A stretch of 38,920 nt of DNA, from NCBI GenBank assembly GCA_025360285.1, contig JANYCM010000283.1:1-38920 (forward strand), in the 5' to 3' direction. The stretch comes from Sphingomonadales bacterium (GTDB lineage: Bacteria > Pseudomonadota > Alphaproteobacteria > Sphingomonadales > Sphingomonadaceae). This document shows, piece after piece, positions 8,582 to 16,472 of the stretch; the stretch's first letter is position 1; each line of letters opens with the position of its first letter. The translations under genes and the position numbers were made by a program. The notes under the pieces were generated by a model. It did no database searches. It was not told where the DNA came from and was given only the letters and a program-made list of their open reading frames with translations.

Positions 8582-9472
8582 TCAGGCCGGCCCCGGCCCG
8601 ACACCATTGGCCTTGAAATGTGCCAGCAGCCGCGCCCAGCCATCGGCCGCTGCCTTTTCATTGTAACTGGGACGATAATCGGCGTGAAAACCATGTTCGG
8701 CATCGGGATAGACGATGATCTCGCTCTTGCTGCCGGCAGCCTTCAGGGCGGCGCGCATGGCCTCGACATCGCTCAGGGGAATCCCCCTATCGAGCCCGCC
8801 ATAAAGTCCGAGCACCGGCGCGTTGAGTTCGCCGGCCAGTTCCAGCGGATATTTGCGCTCATCCGTAACCGGCTCGCCCGGTTTGGGCGGTGCCAGCCGG
8901 CCATACCAGGCCGTGCCGGCCTTCAACAGCGCGAAACGGGCCACAGCCATCCAGGTGACAGCGCCACCCCAGCAGAAGCCGGTGATGGCGAGGCGCTTCT
9001 TGTCAACAAAGCCCTGGGCTGTCAGCCAATCGAGCGTAGTGCCGACATCGCCCATTACCTGTTCATTCTTGGCGGCACCGACAATGCGGAAGATTTCCTT
9101 GAAATCCATGGTCTTGGCGAGCGTCCGATCCGGATCATTGCGGTAGAAGAATTCCGGCGCGATGGCGACATAGCCGGCGCGGGCGAAGCGGCGGCAGATG
9201 TCACGGATATATTCGTGCAGCCCAAAGACTTCATTGACGACAATCACCGCGGGATAGCGCCCCTTGCCCGCCGGCCGCGCCATATAGCCGGGCAGGCCGC
9301 CGGTCATGACGACGCTGTCGATGGCCAGGCCGTCGGTGCTGGTAGTGATTGGTGCGGCATTGGCACCAACGGCGATGGCGGCGTAGCCGGCGGCGACCAG
9401 CCCGGCCAGGCTGCGGCGTGACAGCAGCAGGTCCTCGGGCGGCGTGCCTTCAGGGCGGGTCAAGTTGGTCAT
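8582..9472 (-). CDS. Dienelactone hydrolase family protein with Tat-type signal
   Basis: I place the start at the ATG at 9472 (296 residues), because GGGAG lies eight bases upstream; a TTG at 9487 is also in frame but less likely. The N-terminus carries a twin-arginine motif (LLLSRRSLAGLVAAGY) followed by a hydrophobic stretch ending in GANA, so the enzyme is probably exported folded to the periplasm. The catalytic Cys sits in GFCWGG (Cys167) and the His in DAEHGFHAD, as in dienelactone hydrolases. VVNEVFGLHEYIRD is the family's typical early motif. These hydrolases open lactones or cleave small esters. The gene is divergent from the DctA-type symporter (46 bases apart) and runs into the next hydrolase. 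Confidence 0.88.
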   Translation of the reverse strand: MTNLTRPEGTPPEDLLLSRRSLAGLVAAGYAAIAVGANAAPITTSTDGLAIDSVVMTGGLPGYMARPAGKGRYPAVIVVNEVFGLHEYIRDICRRFARAGYVAIAPEFFYRNDPDRTLAKTMDFKEIFRIVGAAKNEQVMGDVGTTLDWLTAQGFVDKKRLAITGFCWGGAVTWMAVARFALLKAGTAWYGRLAPPKPGEPVTDERKYPLELAGELNAPVLGLYGGLDRGIPLSDVEAMRAALKAAGSKSEIIVYPDAEHGFHADYRPSYNEKAAADGWARLLAHFKANGVGPGPA

Positions 9473-9518
9473 GCCGGAAACTCCCAAGGTGCGCTGCGCG
9501 GCAACCTAGCGGCGCGGC

Positions 9519-10889
9519 ATGGCGATGCAAACCCCGGTGTTTGCGGACTTGTCGCCGCGCTTGCCGCCCGGCATGAAGACGGGAACAGTTGGGGGAACCG
9601 TCATCATCACGCCCACACCGGTGATCGTGCGCCGCCCGTTGTGGCGGCAGCTTTATGTGCAGGTGCTGCTGGCGATCCTGATCGGCGGTGCCATCGGCCA
9701 TTTCGCCCCGGCGACCGGCACCGCGATGAAGCCGCTGGGGGATGCCTTCATCAAGCTGGTCAAGATGGTCATCGCGCCGGTCGTGTTCCTGACCATAACC
9801 ACCGGCATTGCCGGCATGCGTGATCTGGGCTCGGTTGGCCGTGTCGCTGCCAAGGCCTTTGCCTATTTTCTGACATTTTCGACTCTGGCGCTGGTCGTCG
9901 GGCTGGTCGTTGGCAATCTGATCAAACCGGGGGCCGGCCTGAATATCGATCCGGCCAGCCTGTCGGCGACGGAAGTCAGCGGCTATGTTGCCAAGGCGCA
10001 TGACGCCACCATTGTGGGCTTTCTGGCAGCGATCATCCCCGACACCGTGGTGGGGGCCTTTGCCGAAGGCAATCTGCTGCAAATCCTGTTCTTTTCGATC
10101 AGCTTCGGCATCGCGCTGGCGTTGGTTGGCGCGCCCGCACAACCCCTGGTGGCGGTGCTCGATGCGGCTACAGCGGCGGTGTTCCGGCTGGTGGCGATCT
10201 TCATGGCGGCGGCGCCGATCGGCGCGTTGGGAGCCTTTGCCTTTACCATCGGCAAATATGGGCTCGGCACGGTCGCCAATCTGGCAGCGCTTGTCGGCAC
10301 CTTCTATCTGACGGCACTGATCTTCGTCCTCGGCGTGCTCGGGCTGGTGGCGCGGGCGGCGGGATTTTCGATCTTCCGGTTGATCGCCTATCTGCGTGCC
10401 GAATTATTGCTGGTGCTGGGCACCAGTTCATCGGAATCGGCGCTGCCCAGCCTGATGGACAAACTGGAAGCGGCGGGCTGCCCCAAGCCCATTGTCGGCC
10501 TGGTCGTGCCGACGGGGTATTCGTTCAACCTGGATGGTACCAATATTTACATGACGTTGGCGGCGCTGTTCATCGCCCAGGCGACCAATATCCATCTGTC
10601 ACTTGGCGAACAATTGCTGCTGCTTGGCGTGGCGATGCTCAGTTCTAAGGGCGCTGCCGGTGTAACGGGGGCCGGATTCATCACCCTGGCCGCGACATTG
10701 TCGATCGTGCCCAGCATCCCGGTAGCGGGCATGGCGCTGATCCTGGGGGTCGATCGTTTCATGTCAGAATGCCGGTCACTCACCAATTTCATCGGCAATG
10801 CGGTCGCAACGATCGTCGTGTCGCGTTGGGAAGGCGGCATTGATGAGGAACGTTTCACCCATGTGCTGGGCGGCGGGACACGATCATAA
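9519..10889 (+). CDS. dctA: Dicarboxylate/amino acid:cation symporter (DAACS family)
   Basis: 456 residues, multi-span inner membrane protein. It has the signature serine-rich hairpin (GTSSSESALPSLMDKLEAAG) and the substrate/Na+-binding motif PTGYSFNLDGTNIYMTLAAL of the DctA/GltP family, plus RFMSECRSLTNFIGN near the end. It takes up C4-dicarboxylates or acidic amino acids with Na+ or H+. The N-terminus is ~35 residues longer than usual; in-frame ATGs at 9525 and 9573 are alternative starts. The stop codon overlaps the stop of the convergent Nramp-like gene by six bases, leaving no room for a separate terminator. Confidence 0.9.
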   Translation: MAMQTPVFADLSPRLPPGMKTGTVGGTVIITPTPVIVRRPLWRQLYVQVLLAILIGGAIGHFAPATGTAMKPLGDAFIKLVKMVIAPVVFLTITTGIAGMRDLGSVGRVAAKAFAYFLTFSTLALVVGLVVGNLIKPGAGLNIDPASLSATEVSGYVAKAHDATIVGFLAAIIPDTVVGAFAEGNLLQILFFSISFGIALALVGAPAQPLVAVLDAATAAVFRLVAIFMAAAPIGALGAFAFTIGKYGLGTVANLAALVGTFYLTALIFVLGVLGLVARAAGFSIFRLIAYLRAELLLVLGTSSSESALPSLMDKLEAAGCPKPIVGLVVPTGYSFNLDGTNIYMTLAALFIAQATNIHLSLGEQLLLLGVAMLSSKGAAGVTGAGFITLAATLSIVPSIPVAGMALILGVDRFMSECRSLTNFIGNAVATIVVSRWEGGIDEERFTHVLGGGTRS

Positions 10890-12152
10890 TGATGCGAACA
10901 TTACGCCCGATGCCAGCGCCATAAGCGCCGTCGCGGCCCAGCCGAAGCGGCTGGTCCAGCCTTTCAGCGCGAAGATTCCCATCACTGCCGGGCGCTGGGC
11001 CAGCAGCATGATGACGACCATCACCGGCACGGCGACGACGCCATTGACCACGGCGCTCCAGAACAACGCCTGCATCGGATCGACATGGGCGAAATCCAGC
11101 CCGATAGCGGCGAGGGTGGCGAGGCTGATAACCCCATAGAAATGCAGGGCCTGTCGCGGTTTCAGCGCCAGCCCGGTGCGCCAGCCCATGACTTCGGACA
11201 GGGCATAGGCAGCCGAGCCGGCCAGAACCGGAATCGCCAATAGCCCGGTGGCGATGATGCCGGTGGCGAACAGCGCGAAGGCCAGATCCCCGGCGATCGG
11301 CCGCAGCGCCTTGGCCGCATCGGCGGCGGTGGCGATATTGGTCACCCCGGCATTGTGCAGGGTGACGGCGGTGCCGAGCATGATGGCGAGCGCGATCAGG
11401 TTGGAGAACGCCATGCCGCCCCAGGTATCGATGCGCAGGCGGCGGAACTCGGCGGGGGCGCTGATCCGGTCATGCTTCAGCGGGCGGCCCTGGCGGGCGG
11501 CGATGTCTTCCACCTCCTGCGCCGCCTGCCAGAAAAACAGATAGGGGCTGATGGTGGTGCCGAAGATAGCGACGATCATCGTCGCAGCAGCGCCGGTCAT
11601 CGGCAGCCCTGGCCAGACCAGCGCCACCACCACTTGGCGCCATGGCACATCGACCAGCAGCACGACACCGACATAGGCGAACAGTGACAAGGTCAACCAT
11701 TTCAATATCTTGACATAGCTGTGATAGGATACAAAAATCTGCAGCGTGAGCGAACCCAGCGCAAAAACGATGGCAAAGTTGCGCCGTGACAGGCCGGTGA
11801 CGAGTTCCGCTGCGGCACCCATGGCGGCAATATCGGCGGCAATGTTGAGCGTGTTGGCGATCAGCAGCAACACGACGACGCTGGCCGCCACCCAGGCCGG
11901 GAAGCTGCGCCGCATGTTGGCGGCAAGGCCGCGGCCACTGATCCGGGCGATCTGGGCGCAGATCAACTGGAATACCGCCATGAACGGATAGGTCAGGAAC
12001 AGCGTCCAGAGCATCGCCAGACCAAAACGTGCGCCGGCCTGCGAGTAGGTGGCAATGCCCGAAGGATCGTCATCGGCGGCACCGGTGACAAGGCCCGGCC
12101 CCAGCGCCGTGAACGGGTTGAAACGCCGGGGCTGGGGAGGTATTTTTTCCAT
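10884..12152 (-). CDS. Nramp-like divalent metal transporter with atypical metal-site motifs
   Basis: 422 residues, about 11 hydrophobic spans. It opens with ALGPGLVTGAADDDPSGIATYSQAG, the position of the canonical DPGN motif in transmembrane helix 1, but here the motif reads DPSG. The helix 6 motif that is normally MPH reads TISPYLFFWQAAQE, so the metal-binding Met is missing. Nramp proteins import Mn2+, Fe2+ or related ions with protons. Relatives lacking these ligands are known and include Mg2+ transporters, so the substrate is open. The start ATG lies one base beyond the tesB stop, suggesting co-transcription. Confidence 0.82.
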   Translation of the reverse strand: MEKIPPQPRRFNPFTALGPGLVTGAADDDPSGIATYSQAGARFGLAMLWTLFLTYPFMAVFQLICAQIARISGRGLAANMRRSFPAWVAASVVVLLLIANTLNIAADIAAMGAAAELVTGLSRRNFAIVFALGSLTLQIFVSYHSYVKILKWLTLSLFAYVGVVLLVDVPWRQVVVALVWPGLPMTGAAATMIVAIFGTTISPYLFFWQAAQEVEDIAARQGRPLKHDRISAPAEFRRLRIDTWGGMAFSNLIALAIMLGTAVTLHNAGVTNIATAADAAKALRPIAGDLAFALFATGIIATGLLAIPVLAGSAAYALSEVMGWRTGLALKPRQALHFYGVISLATLAAIGLDFAHVDPMQALFWSAVVNGVVAVPVMVVIMLLAQRPAVMGIFALKGWTSRFGWAATALMALASGVMFASL

Positions 12153-12153
12153 A

Positions 12154-13062
12154 TCAATCAGCGCGATAGCGGATCAAACCTTCCTGCATGACGCTGGCAA
12201 TCTGCGCGCCGGAACGCGTGTAGATCAGTCCGCGGTTGAGGCCGCGGCCGCCGCCGGACACCGGCGAATCCTGGTCGAACAACAGCCAGTCATTCATGTC
12301 CGGCGTGGCGTTGAACCAGATGGCATGGTCCAGGCTGGCGGCTTGCAGGCGGGGGTTGGTCCAGGCGATGGCATGGGGCAGCAGGCAGACATCGAGCATG
12401 GTCATGTCGCTGGCATAGGCGAGCAGGGCGCGGGCGACGGGGGGGGCGACGCTGACCGGGGCGGCGAGGCGGCACCAGTGGTGGTTGCGAGGCGGGTGAA
12501 CCTTGGGCTTGAACGGGTCGAGATGTTCGACGGCGCGGAATTCGATCGGGCGTTCGCGGGTTTTCCACAGTGTTTTGAAGGGCTCAGGCGCCTTGTCGGC
12601 GTGGCGCGCCATCAATTCGCCTTCGCTGGTCAATTGTTCCGGCGGTGTTACCTTGGGGTGTGAGAAGCTGTGTTCAAGCCCTTGTTCCTGCAACTGAAAA
12701 CTGGCTGTCATGTTGAAGATCGGCCGGCCGTGCTGGATGGCGATGACCCGGCGGGTGGTAAAGCTCTGCCCGTCACGGTCGCGTTCCACCCGGTAGACAA
12801 TCGGATGGGCCGGATCACCCGGACGCAGAAAATAGCTGTGCAATGAATGACATAGCCGGTCGGGCCGGACAGTTTTTGAGGCCGCCATCAGCGCCTGCGC
12901 CACGACCTGGCCGCCATAAACCCGCATCCAGCCGGCGTTGGTCGATTGGCCGCGGAACAGATCGGCCTCCAGCGGCTCGACATCGAGCAGCGCCAGCAAA
13001 CGGGCGACACTTTCGGCCGGATCGATCGGAGATTTCGGGGTTTCAGCGGTCATTTGCGGCAT
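12154..13062 (-). CDS. tesB: Acyl-CoA thioesterase II
   Basis: 302 residues with the double hot-dog layout of TesB. Typical signatures are FRGQSTNAGWMRVYGGQVVAQALMAA, HSLHSYFLRPGDP and the C-terminal SLDHAIWFNATPDMNDWLLFDQ. It hydrolyses acyl-CoA to free acid and CoA in the cytoplasm. Starts at 13062 or 13053 are both possible; neither has a strong ribosome site. It is followed without gap by the Nramp-like gene. Confidence 0.93.
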   Translation of the reverse strand: MPQMTAETPKSPIDPAESVARLLALLDVEPLEADLFRGQSTNAGWMRVYGGQVVAQALMAASKTVRPDRLCHSLHSYFLRPGDPAHPIVYRVERDRDGQSFTTRRVIAIQHGRPIFNMTASFQLQEQGLEHSFSHPKVTPPEQLTSEGELMARHADKAPEPFKTLWKTRERPIEFRAVEHLDPFKPKVHPPRNHHWCRLAAPVSVAPPVARALLAYASDMTMLDVCLLPHAIAWTNPRLQAASLDHAIWFNATPDMNDWLLFDQDSPVSGGGRGLNRGLIYTRSGAQIASVMQEGLIRYRAD

Positions 13063-13207
13063 GACTAGCGGGCGTGGCGGGCGCTGTCATCCCCGTTGGC
13101 CGGGATTCGCCGGTAGTGCGGCCGGTCATGGCGGGGCAAAACCCGGCTGTCGCGTGGGTTTGTGTCGATCGGCAACTGTCTCTTATAACGGAATCGCCAC
13201 CGATCGC

Positions 13208-13236
13208 TTGACAGGCACCGGGCCGCTGCCTATCCC
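13208..13236 (+). promoter_or_regulatory. Sigma-70-type promoter of tRNA-Asp
   Basis: A perfect -35 TTGACA (13208-13213) and a TATCCC -10 (13231-13236) are separated by exactly 17 bases. The predicted transcription start is around 13243, about 12 bases before the mature tRNA 5' end. Confidence 0.75.
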
Positions 13237-13254
13237 GCCGCTTCCGCATCGCTT

Positions 13255-13331
<77 letters not shown>

Positions 13332-13355
13332 TGCGTTTATTGTTGTTGGCAAGTC

Positions 13356-13436
13356 GGTGCCAGCCCGCACTCCCGCCGGGCCACCCACTTCAATATGCTA
13401 TCGCTGGGTGGACGGGCGGGGGTGCGGGCTGGCACC
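13356..13436. repeat. Long imperfect inverted repeat (~30-bp arms) after tRNA-Asp
   Basis: GGTGCCAGCCCGCAC (13356-13370) pairs perfectly with 13422-13436. The stem continues with CCCGCC/GGCGGG and, after a small internal loop, CCACCCA/TGGGTGG, closing on a 17-base loop (13388-13404). It lies between the end of the plus-strand tRNA and the end of the minus-strand chorismate mutase gene. It may be a bidirectional terminator or a REP/MITE-like palindromic element. There is no T-run. Confidence 0.85.
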
Positions 13437-13451
13437 AACTCAACAAGCAAC

Positions 13452-13754
13452 CTATCCCCGCAGCCGGTCCCATTCCGCCAGTTCGTAAGCGATCGAAGCT
13501 TCGACCAGCCTTTCCCACAAATCCGCCGCCAGCCCGGCCGGCAACCCCGCCGCCACTGCCGCTGCTTCGGCATTGGCGATCACCTGCGCCTTGCGGGCTT
13601 CATCGCGCACGGCGCCGCGGTCGGGCTTGATGCGCGCCGCCGCTGCCATATAGGCAAAGCGCCGCGCCAGCAGCGCCACCAGATCGGCATCCAGCGCATC
13701 GACCCCGGCACGCACTTCGGCCATCGTCATGCAGGCATCCGCTGCCAAGGTCAT
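13452..13754 (-). CDS. Chorismate mutase (AroQ type)
   Basis: 100 residues from the ATG at 13754, whose first bases overlap the stop of the upstream DUF2842-type gene (ATGA). MAEVRAGVDALDADLVALLARR is the classical AroQ helix 1 with the catalytic Arg. MAAAARIKPDRGAVRDEAR supplies the Lys and second Arg, and LWERLVEASIAYE is helix 3. It converts chorismate to prephenate for Phe and Tyr synthesis, as a stand-alone monofunctional enzyme. The frame continues upstream, but the 4-base overlap settles the start. Confidence 0.9.
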   Translation of the reverse strand: MTLAADACMTMAEVRAGVDALDADLVALLARRFAYMAAAARIKPDRGAVRDEARKAQVIANAEAAAVAAGLPAGLAADLWERLVEASIAYELAEWDRLRG

Positions 13755-13990
13755 CGCGGTGCATCCTTGCGGGTCCAATGCCCGGTGTTCATCCACAGGA
13801 ACAGCGGTCGCAGCGGCAGCACCCAGGCGACGCCGGCCACGGCATAGCCCAGCACCATCACTGCCATCGGCAGCGTCGCCAGCGCAGCGGCACAGGAGGC
13901 CACCAGCCCGGCATAGAGCGCCAGATAGGCCAGCAGGCCGAGTATGCCGACGGGTTTGCGCCACGAGGGTTCAGGAGGGACAGCAGCCAT
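13751..13990 (-). CDS. DUF2842-type small membrane protein
   Basis: 79 residues with two hydrophobic spans (GILGLLAYLALYAGLVASCA and VMVLGYAVAGVAWVLPLRPL) ending in FLWMNTGHW. The pattern RKPVGI...YAVAGVAWVLPLRPLFLWM matches the alphaproteobacterial DUF2842 family as I remember it. Function is unknown. It lies 9 bases after fau and overlaps the chorismate mutase start, so the three form one operon. Confidence 0.8.
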   Translation of the reverse strand: MAAVPPEPSWRKPVGILGLLAYLALYAGLVASCAAALATLPMAVMVLGYAVAGVAWVLPLRPLFLWMNTGHWTRKDAPR

Positions 13991-13999
13991 GCCCGCCTG

Positions 14000-14572
14000 T
14001 TACCGGGCCTTGCGGCAATCCACCAGCCGTGTCGGTGTCGCGACCCAGTCGAGCGCCACGTCCCAGGGGTCCTGGGGCAGGGCGTCGGCGATCTGGACGT
14101 CCCAGGCCAGGCCAATGGTGGTGATGCGCCCCGTGGTGCCCAGCGCCGCCAGCGTCCGGTCATAATGGCCGGCCCCCTGGCCCAGGCGTGTGCCGTCAAG
14201 GGTCACGGCGACCAGAGGCACCAGCAGCACGTCCGGCCGCACGTCAGGCGCGGTGGCGGCGGGTTCCGGAATGCTGCCAAAGCCCGGCAGCAGATCGGGG
14301 AGCGCGGCGCTGTGGAAGGCCAGCGCCGCGCCGGTGACGCGGGGAAACGCCAGCCCGGGCCGCGCCGCCGCCAGCCAGCGCGGGTCGATCTCGTCGCCGC
14401 ACGCGGCATAGCTGGCGATGACCGCGGCGTCGGCAAGGGCTGGCAGCAATTGCGCCGCCAGCGCCTGTTCGAGTCGACTCCGCTCACCATCTGGCAAGTC
14501 GGCGACAAAGGCCTGGCGTTCGCGGCGGAAATGGCGGCGCAGCGCCGGCTTGGTTTCGTCGGACACGCGCAC
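14000..14572 (-). CDS. fau: 5-formyltetrahydrofolate cyclo-ligase
   Basis: 190 residues. The family signature LVPLVAVTLDGTRLGQGAGHYDR is present, and the N-terminal basic ALRRHFRRERQAF fits the ATP site of this family. The enzyme turns 5-formyl-THF into 5,10-methenyl-THF using ATP. The start shown is GTG at 14572; a second GTG follows two codons later and no strong ribosome site decides between them. It lies just downstream of the 6S RNA gene, the conserved neighbour in many proteobacteria, and may be read from the same transcript. Confidence 0.93.
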   Translation of the reverse strand: MRVSDETKPALRRHFRRERQAFVADLPDGERSRLEQALAAQLLPALADAAVIASYAACGDEIDPRWLAAARPGLAFPRVTGAALAFHSAALPDLLPGFGSIPEPAATAPDVRPDVLLVPLVAVTLDGTRLGQGAGHYDRTLAALGTTGRITTIGLAWDVQIADALPQDPWDVALDWVATPTRLVDCRKAR

Positions 14573-14588
14573 CTGATCGGGGAAAATG

Positions 14589-14747
14589 TCGGCGGGACCA
14601 CCATGGGCCGTTGCGAGAGGATCCTCTGACGCCGTTTACGTCAGGTGGGAGCCAGATAGGACGGACCAGGATCCGCCCAGGGCCAGCCCCCTAGGATAGT
14701 GAATCGCCTCAGGGATGCTCGATGCTCGTACCGGGCAGTACCCGCCT
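14589..14747 (-). ncRNA. ssrS: 6S RNA
   Basis: On the minus strand, CCCTGAGGCGATTCACTATCC matches the 5' side of the E. coli 6S central bubble, and GGTCCGTCC matches its 3' side with the same order and spacing logic. A promoter (TTGAGC, 17 bases, TATATT) places the start near 14747. The 5' end AGGCGGG pairs with CCCGCC at 14591-14596, closing a rod of ~159 nucleotides, the usual alphaproteobacterial size. TTTT follows the 3' end. The zapA-6S-fau order is the classical context. 6S RNA mimics an open promoter and sequesters sigma-70 RNA polymerase in stationary phase. Ends are estimated from pairing and promoter only. Confidence 0.9.
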
Positions 14748-14753
14748 GGGGCC

Positions 14754-14782
14754 AATATAGGCGCGGCGGCGGGGAAGCTCAA
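14754..14782 (-). promoter_or_regulatory. Promoter of 6S RNA
   Basis: Minus-strand TTGAGC (14777-14782) and TATATT (14754-14759) are separated by 17 bases. The predicted start is near 14747, exactly where the 5' closing strand of the 6S RNA begins. Confidence 0.75.
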
Positions 14783-14801
14783 CCGGCGTTTGAAGGGCGT
14801 T

Positions 14802-15104
14802 CTACCCCGCCAGCGCCGTCGCCAGTGCTTCGGCCTGGTCGGCCAGCCTTGCCAGGCGGGCGTCCTCGCCGGCGTCGCACGCCATCGGGACGATCTTGCC
14901 GGCGCGGACGTCATGGAGTTCGTCGGCGATCATCAGCGCCGCCATCAACAGCAGGCGCGCCTCGCTCATCGCGCCGAGTCCGGCGGTGAGTTTTTCGGCG
15001 CGGGCGGCGATATCGCGGGCCAGTGTCTGGAGATGCGCTTCTTCACCATCGCGGCACGACAGCGGATAGTTGCGGCCGCCGATTTCAACGATCACTTGTG
15101 CCAT
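14802..15104 (-). CDS. zapA: Cell division protein ZapA
   Basis: 100 residues. The N-terminal VIVEIGGRNYPLSCRDGEEAHLQTLA is the ZapA globular head signature, followed by a helical tail that should form the tetramer coiled coil. ZapA cross-links FtsZ filaments at the division site. It lies upstream of the 6S RNA and downstream of a small coiled-coil gene, with a palindromic repeat in between. Confidence 0.9.
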   Translation of the reverse strand: MAQVIVEIGGRNYPLSCRDGEEAHLQTLARDIAARAEKLTAGLGAMSEARLLLMAALMIADELHDVRAGKIVPMACDAGEDARLARLADQAEALATALAG

Positions 15105-15140
15105 GGCGGGGCCTTTCGGGTGGCGGGAGCGCGCTTTTTC

Positions 15141-15172
15141 CCCGTCATCCCAGCCTTCGCTGGGATGACGGG
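15141..15172. repeat. Perfect 14-bp palindrome of the GTCATCCC type
   Basis: CCCGTCATCCCAGC and GCTGGGATGACGGG form a perfect 14-bp stem around CTTC. A relative with the same GTCATYCC/GGATGAC core lies at 24774-24800. Such palindromes are common dispersed intergenic repeats in alphaproteobacteria. Here it separates the coiled-coil gene from zapA. Confidence 0.8.
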
Positions 15173-15200
15173 AGTGTTTTGGCCGCGTGTCATCGCTGGC

Positions 15201-15419
15201 CTAACCATCGCCGATGATCGCATCCAGCGCCGCCAGCGCCTCGGCGGCGGCGGCTTCGATCCGCTGGCTGCGTGCCATTCGCGCCGCGAATTCGGCTTCG
15301 CGGGCGTTTAGTTCGGCTTCGCGTGCCGCAAGGGCTGCCGCCCGCGCGGCCAGCCCTGTGCTGATCCGGGCCAGCGCGGCCTCGATACGGTCGGCGGCGG
15401 TGGCGATTTCGTGGCTCAT
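15201..15419 (-). CDS. Small coiled-coil protein upstream of zapA
   Basis: 72 residues from the ATG at 15419. It is almost entirely helical and Ala/Glu/Arg-rich, with heptad-like repeats of AAREAELNAREAEFAARMAR. Position beside zapA recalls the DUF4164-type proteins found next to ZapA in other alphaproteobacteria, suggesting a divisome accessory role. That link is positional inference; sequence alone shows only a coiled coil. Confidence 0.6.
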   Translation of the reverse strand: MSHEIATAADRIEAALARISTGLAARAAALAAREAELNAREAEFAARMARSQRIEAAAAEALAALDAIIGDG

Positions 15420-15493
15420 CAACCTCAGGCTAACACTGGCAACAGCCCAATCGATAGGGCAGGGCGGGGGCGTCGGTCAAATAGCCTGAAGGA

Positions 15494-16471
15494 TCAGCGC
15501 GCCGGGGCCACCGTCGCCAGCAGGTCCAGCACCGGCGCCAGCGACTGGTCCGGGGCTTCCTCCATCGGCAGATGGCCGACATGATCGAGGATGACCGCCT
15601 TGGCGCCGGGCAATTGCTGCTGGAACCAGGCGACGCATGTGACCGGGATCAACCGGTCATCGCGGCCCCAGACGATCAGCGTTGGCGCGGTGATGGTTTT
15701 CAGCAGCGCCGTATCATCCTGGCGGTGATAGCCGGCAAACCGATCCATTGTGGCGGCGCGATTGCCGGGGTAGCGCAGCAATTCCCAATAGCGATCGACC
15801 ATGGCCGGGGTGACCATGCTCTGCACGCTGACCGTCTGGTGCAGCGATTGTTCGATCATGCTGCGCGGCAATACCGAGGCGAGCAGATCGCGCAGCACCG
15901 GAATCCGCGCGATGCGAAAACCGATCGGCGGCGACGAATTGCCAGGCTCGGGCTGGCCGACGCTGTCCACCAGGATCAGCGCCGCGACCTTGTCCGGATG
16001 CGCCGCAGCATAATGCCAGGCGATACCGCCGCCCATCGAATTGCCAGCGATGGCAAAGCGCGTGAGGCCCAGCCGATCGACGATCTTTTCGGTGATACCG
16101 ACATAGGCGGCGCTGGAATAATCGCGCGACGGCACCGGGCCGGACAGGCCATGCGCCGGGAAATCGAAGCTGATGACGCGGTATTTTGGCGTCAGCCGCG
16201 CGACCCAGGGCTCCCAGGTGTTGAGCGAGGCATTGGAGCCGTGCAGCAGCACGATCGGGAAGCCGTCCTTTGGCCCTTCGTCGCGCATATGGATGACCGT
16301 GCCGGGAGCGACCTCGACATAGTGCGACGCCGCGCTGCCATATTTGGCGCGGAGCTGCGCCACCGGGATATCGGGCACCTGAAAGACGATGAACAGCCCG
16401 GCGATGACGAGAAGGATAACGCCAAGCCCGATGCCGAGGCGGCGCGGCCAGCGCCTTGTTGCAGCCGCCAT
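15494..16471 (-). CDS. Membrane-anchored alpha/beta-fold hydrolase
   Basis: 325 residues. One hydrophobic span near the N-terminus (IGLGVILLVIAGLFIVF) after a basic start suggests a signal anchor with the catalytic domain outside the cytoplasm. The hydrolase domain has VLLHGSNASLNTW (oxyanion), DFPAHGLS, the nucleophile elbow AGNSMGGG (Ser145), WGRDDRLIP (acid) and DHVGHLPMEE (His). The start lies one base after the P450 stop, so the two are one transcription unit. It might act on a P450 product or substrate ester; this is inference. Confidence 0.85.
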   Translation of the reverse strand: MAAATRRWPRRLGIGLGVILLVIAGLFIVFQVPDIPVAQLRAKYGSAASHYVEVAPGTVIHMRDEGPKDGFPIVLLHGSNASLNTWEPWVARLTPKYRVISFDFPAHGLSGPVPSRDYSSAAYVGITEKIVDRLGLTRFAIAGNSMGGGIAWHYAAAHPDKVAALILVDSVGQPEPGNSSPPIGFRIARIPVLRDLLASVLPRSMIEQSLHQTVSVQSMVTPAMVDRYWELLRYPGNRAATMDRFAGYHRQDDTALLKTITAPTLIVWGRDDRLIPVTCVAWFQQQLPGAKAVILDHVGHLPMEEAPDQSLAPVLDLLATVAPAR

Positions 16472-16472
16472 C

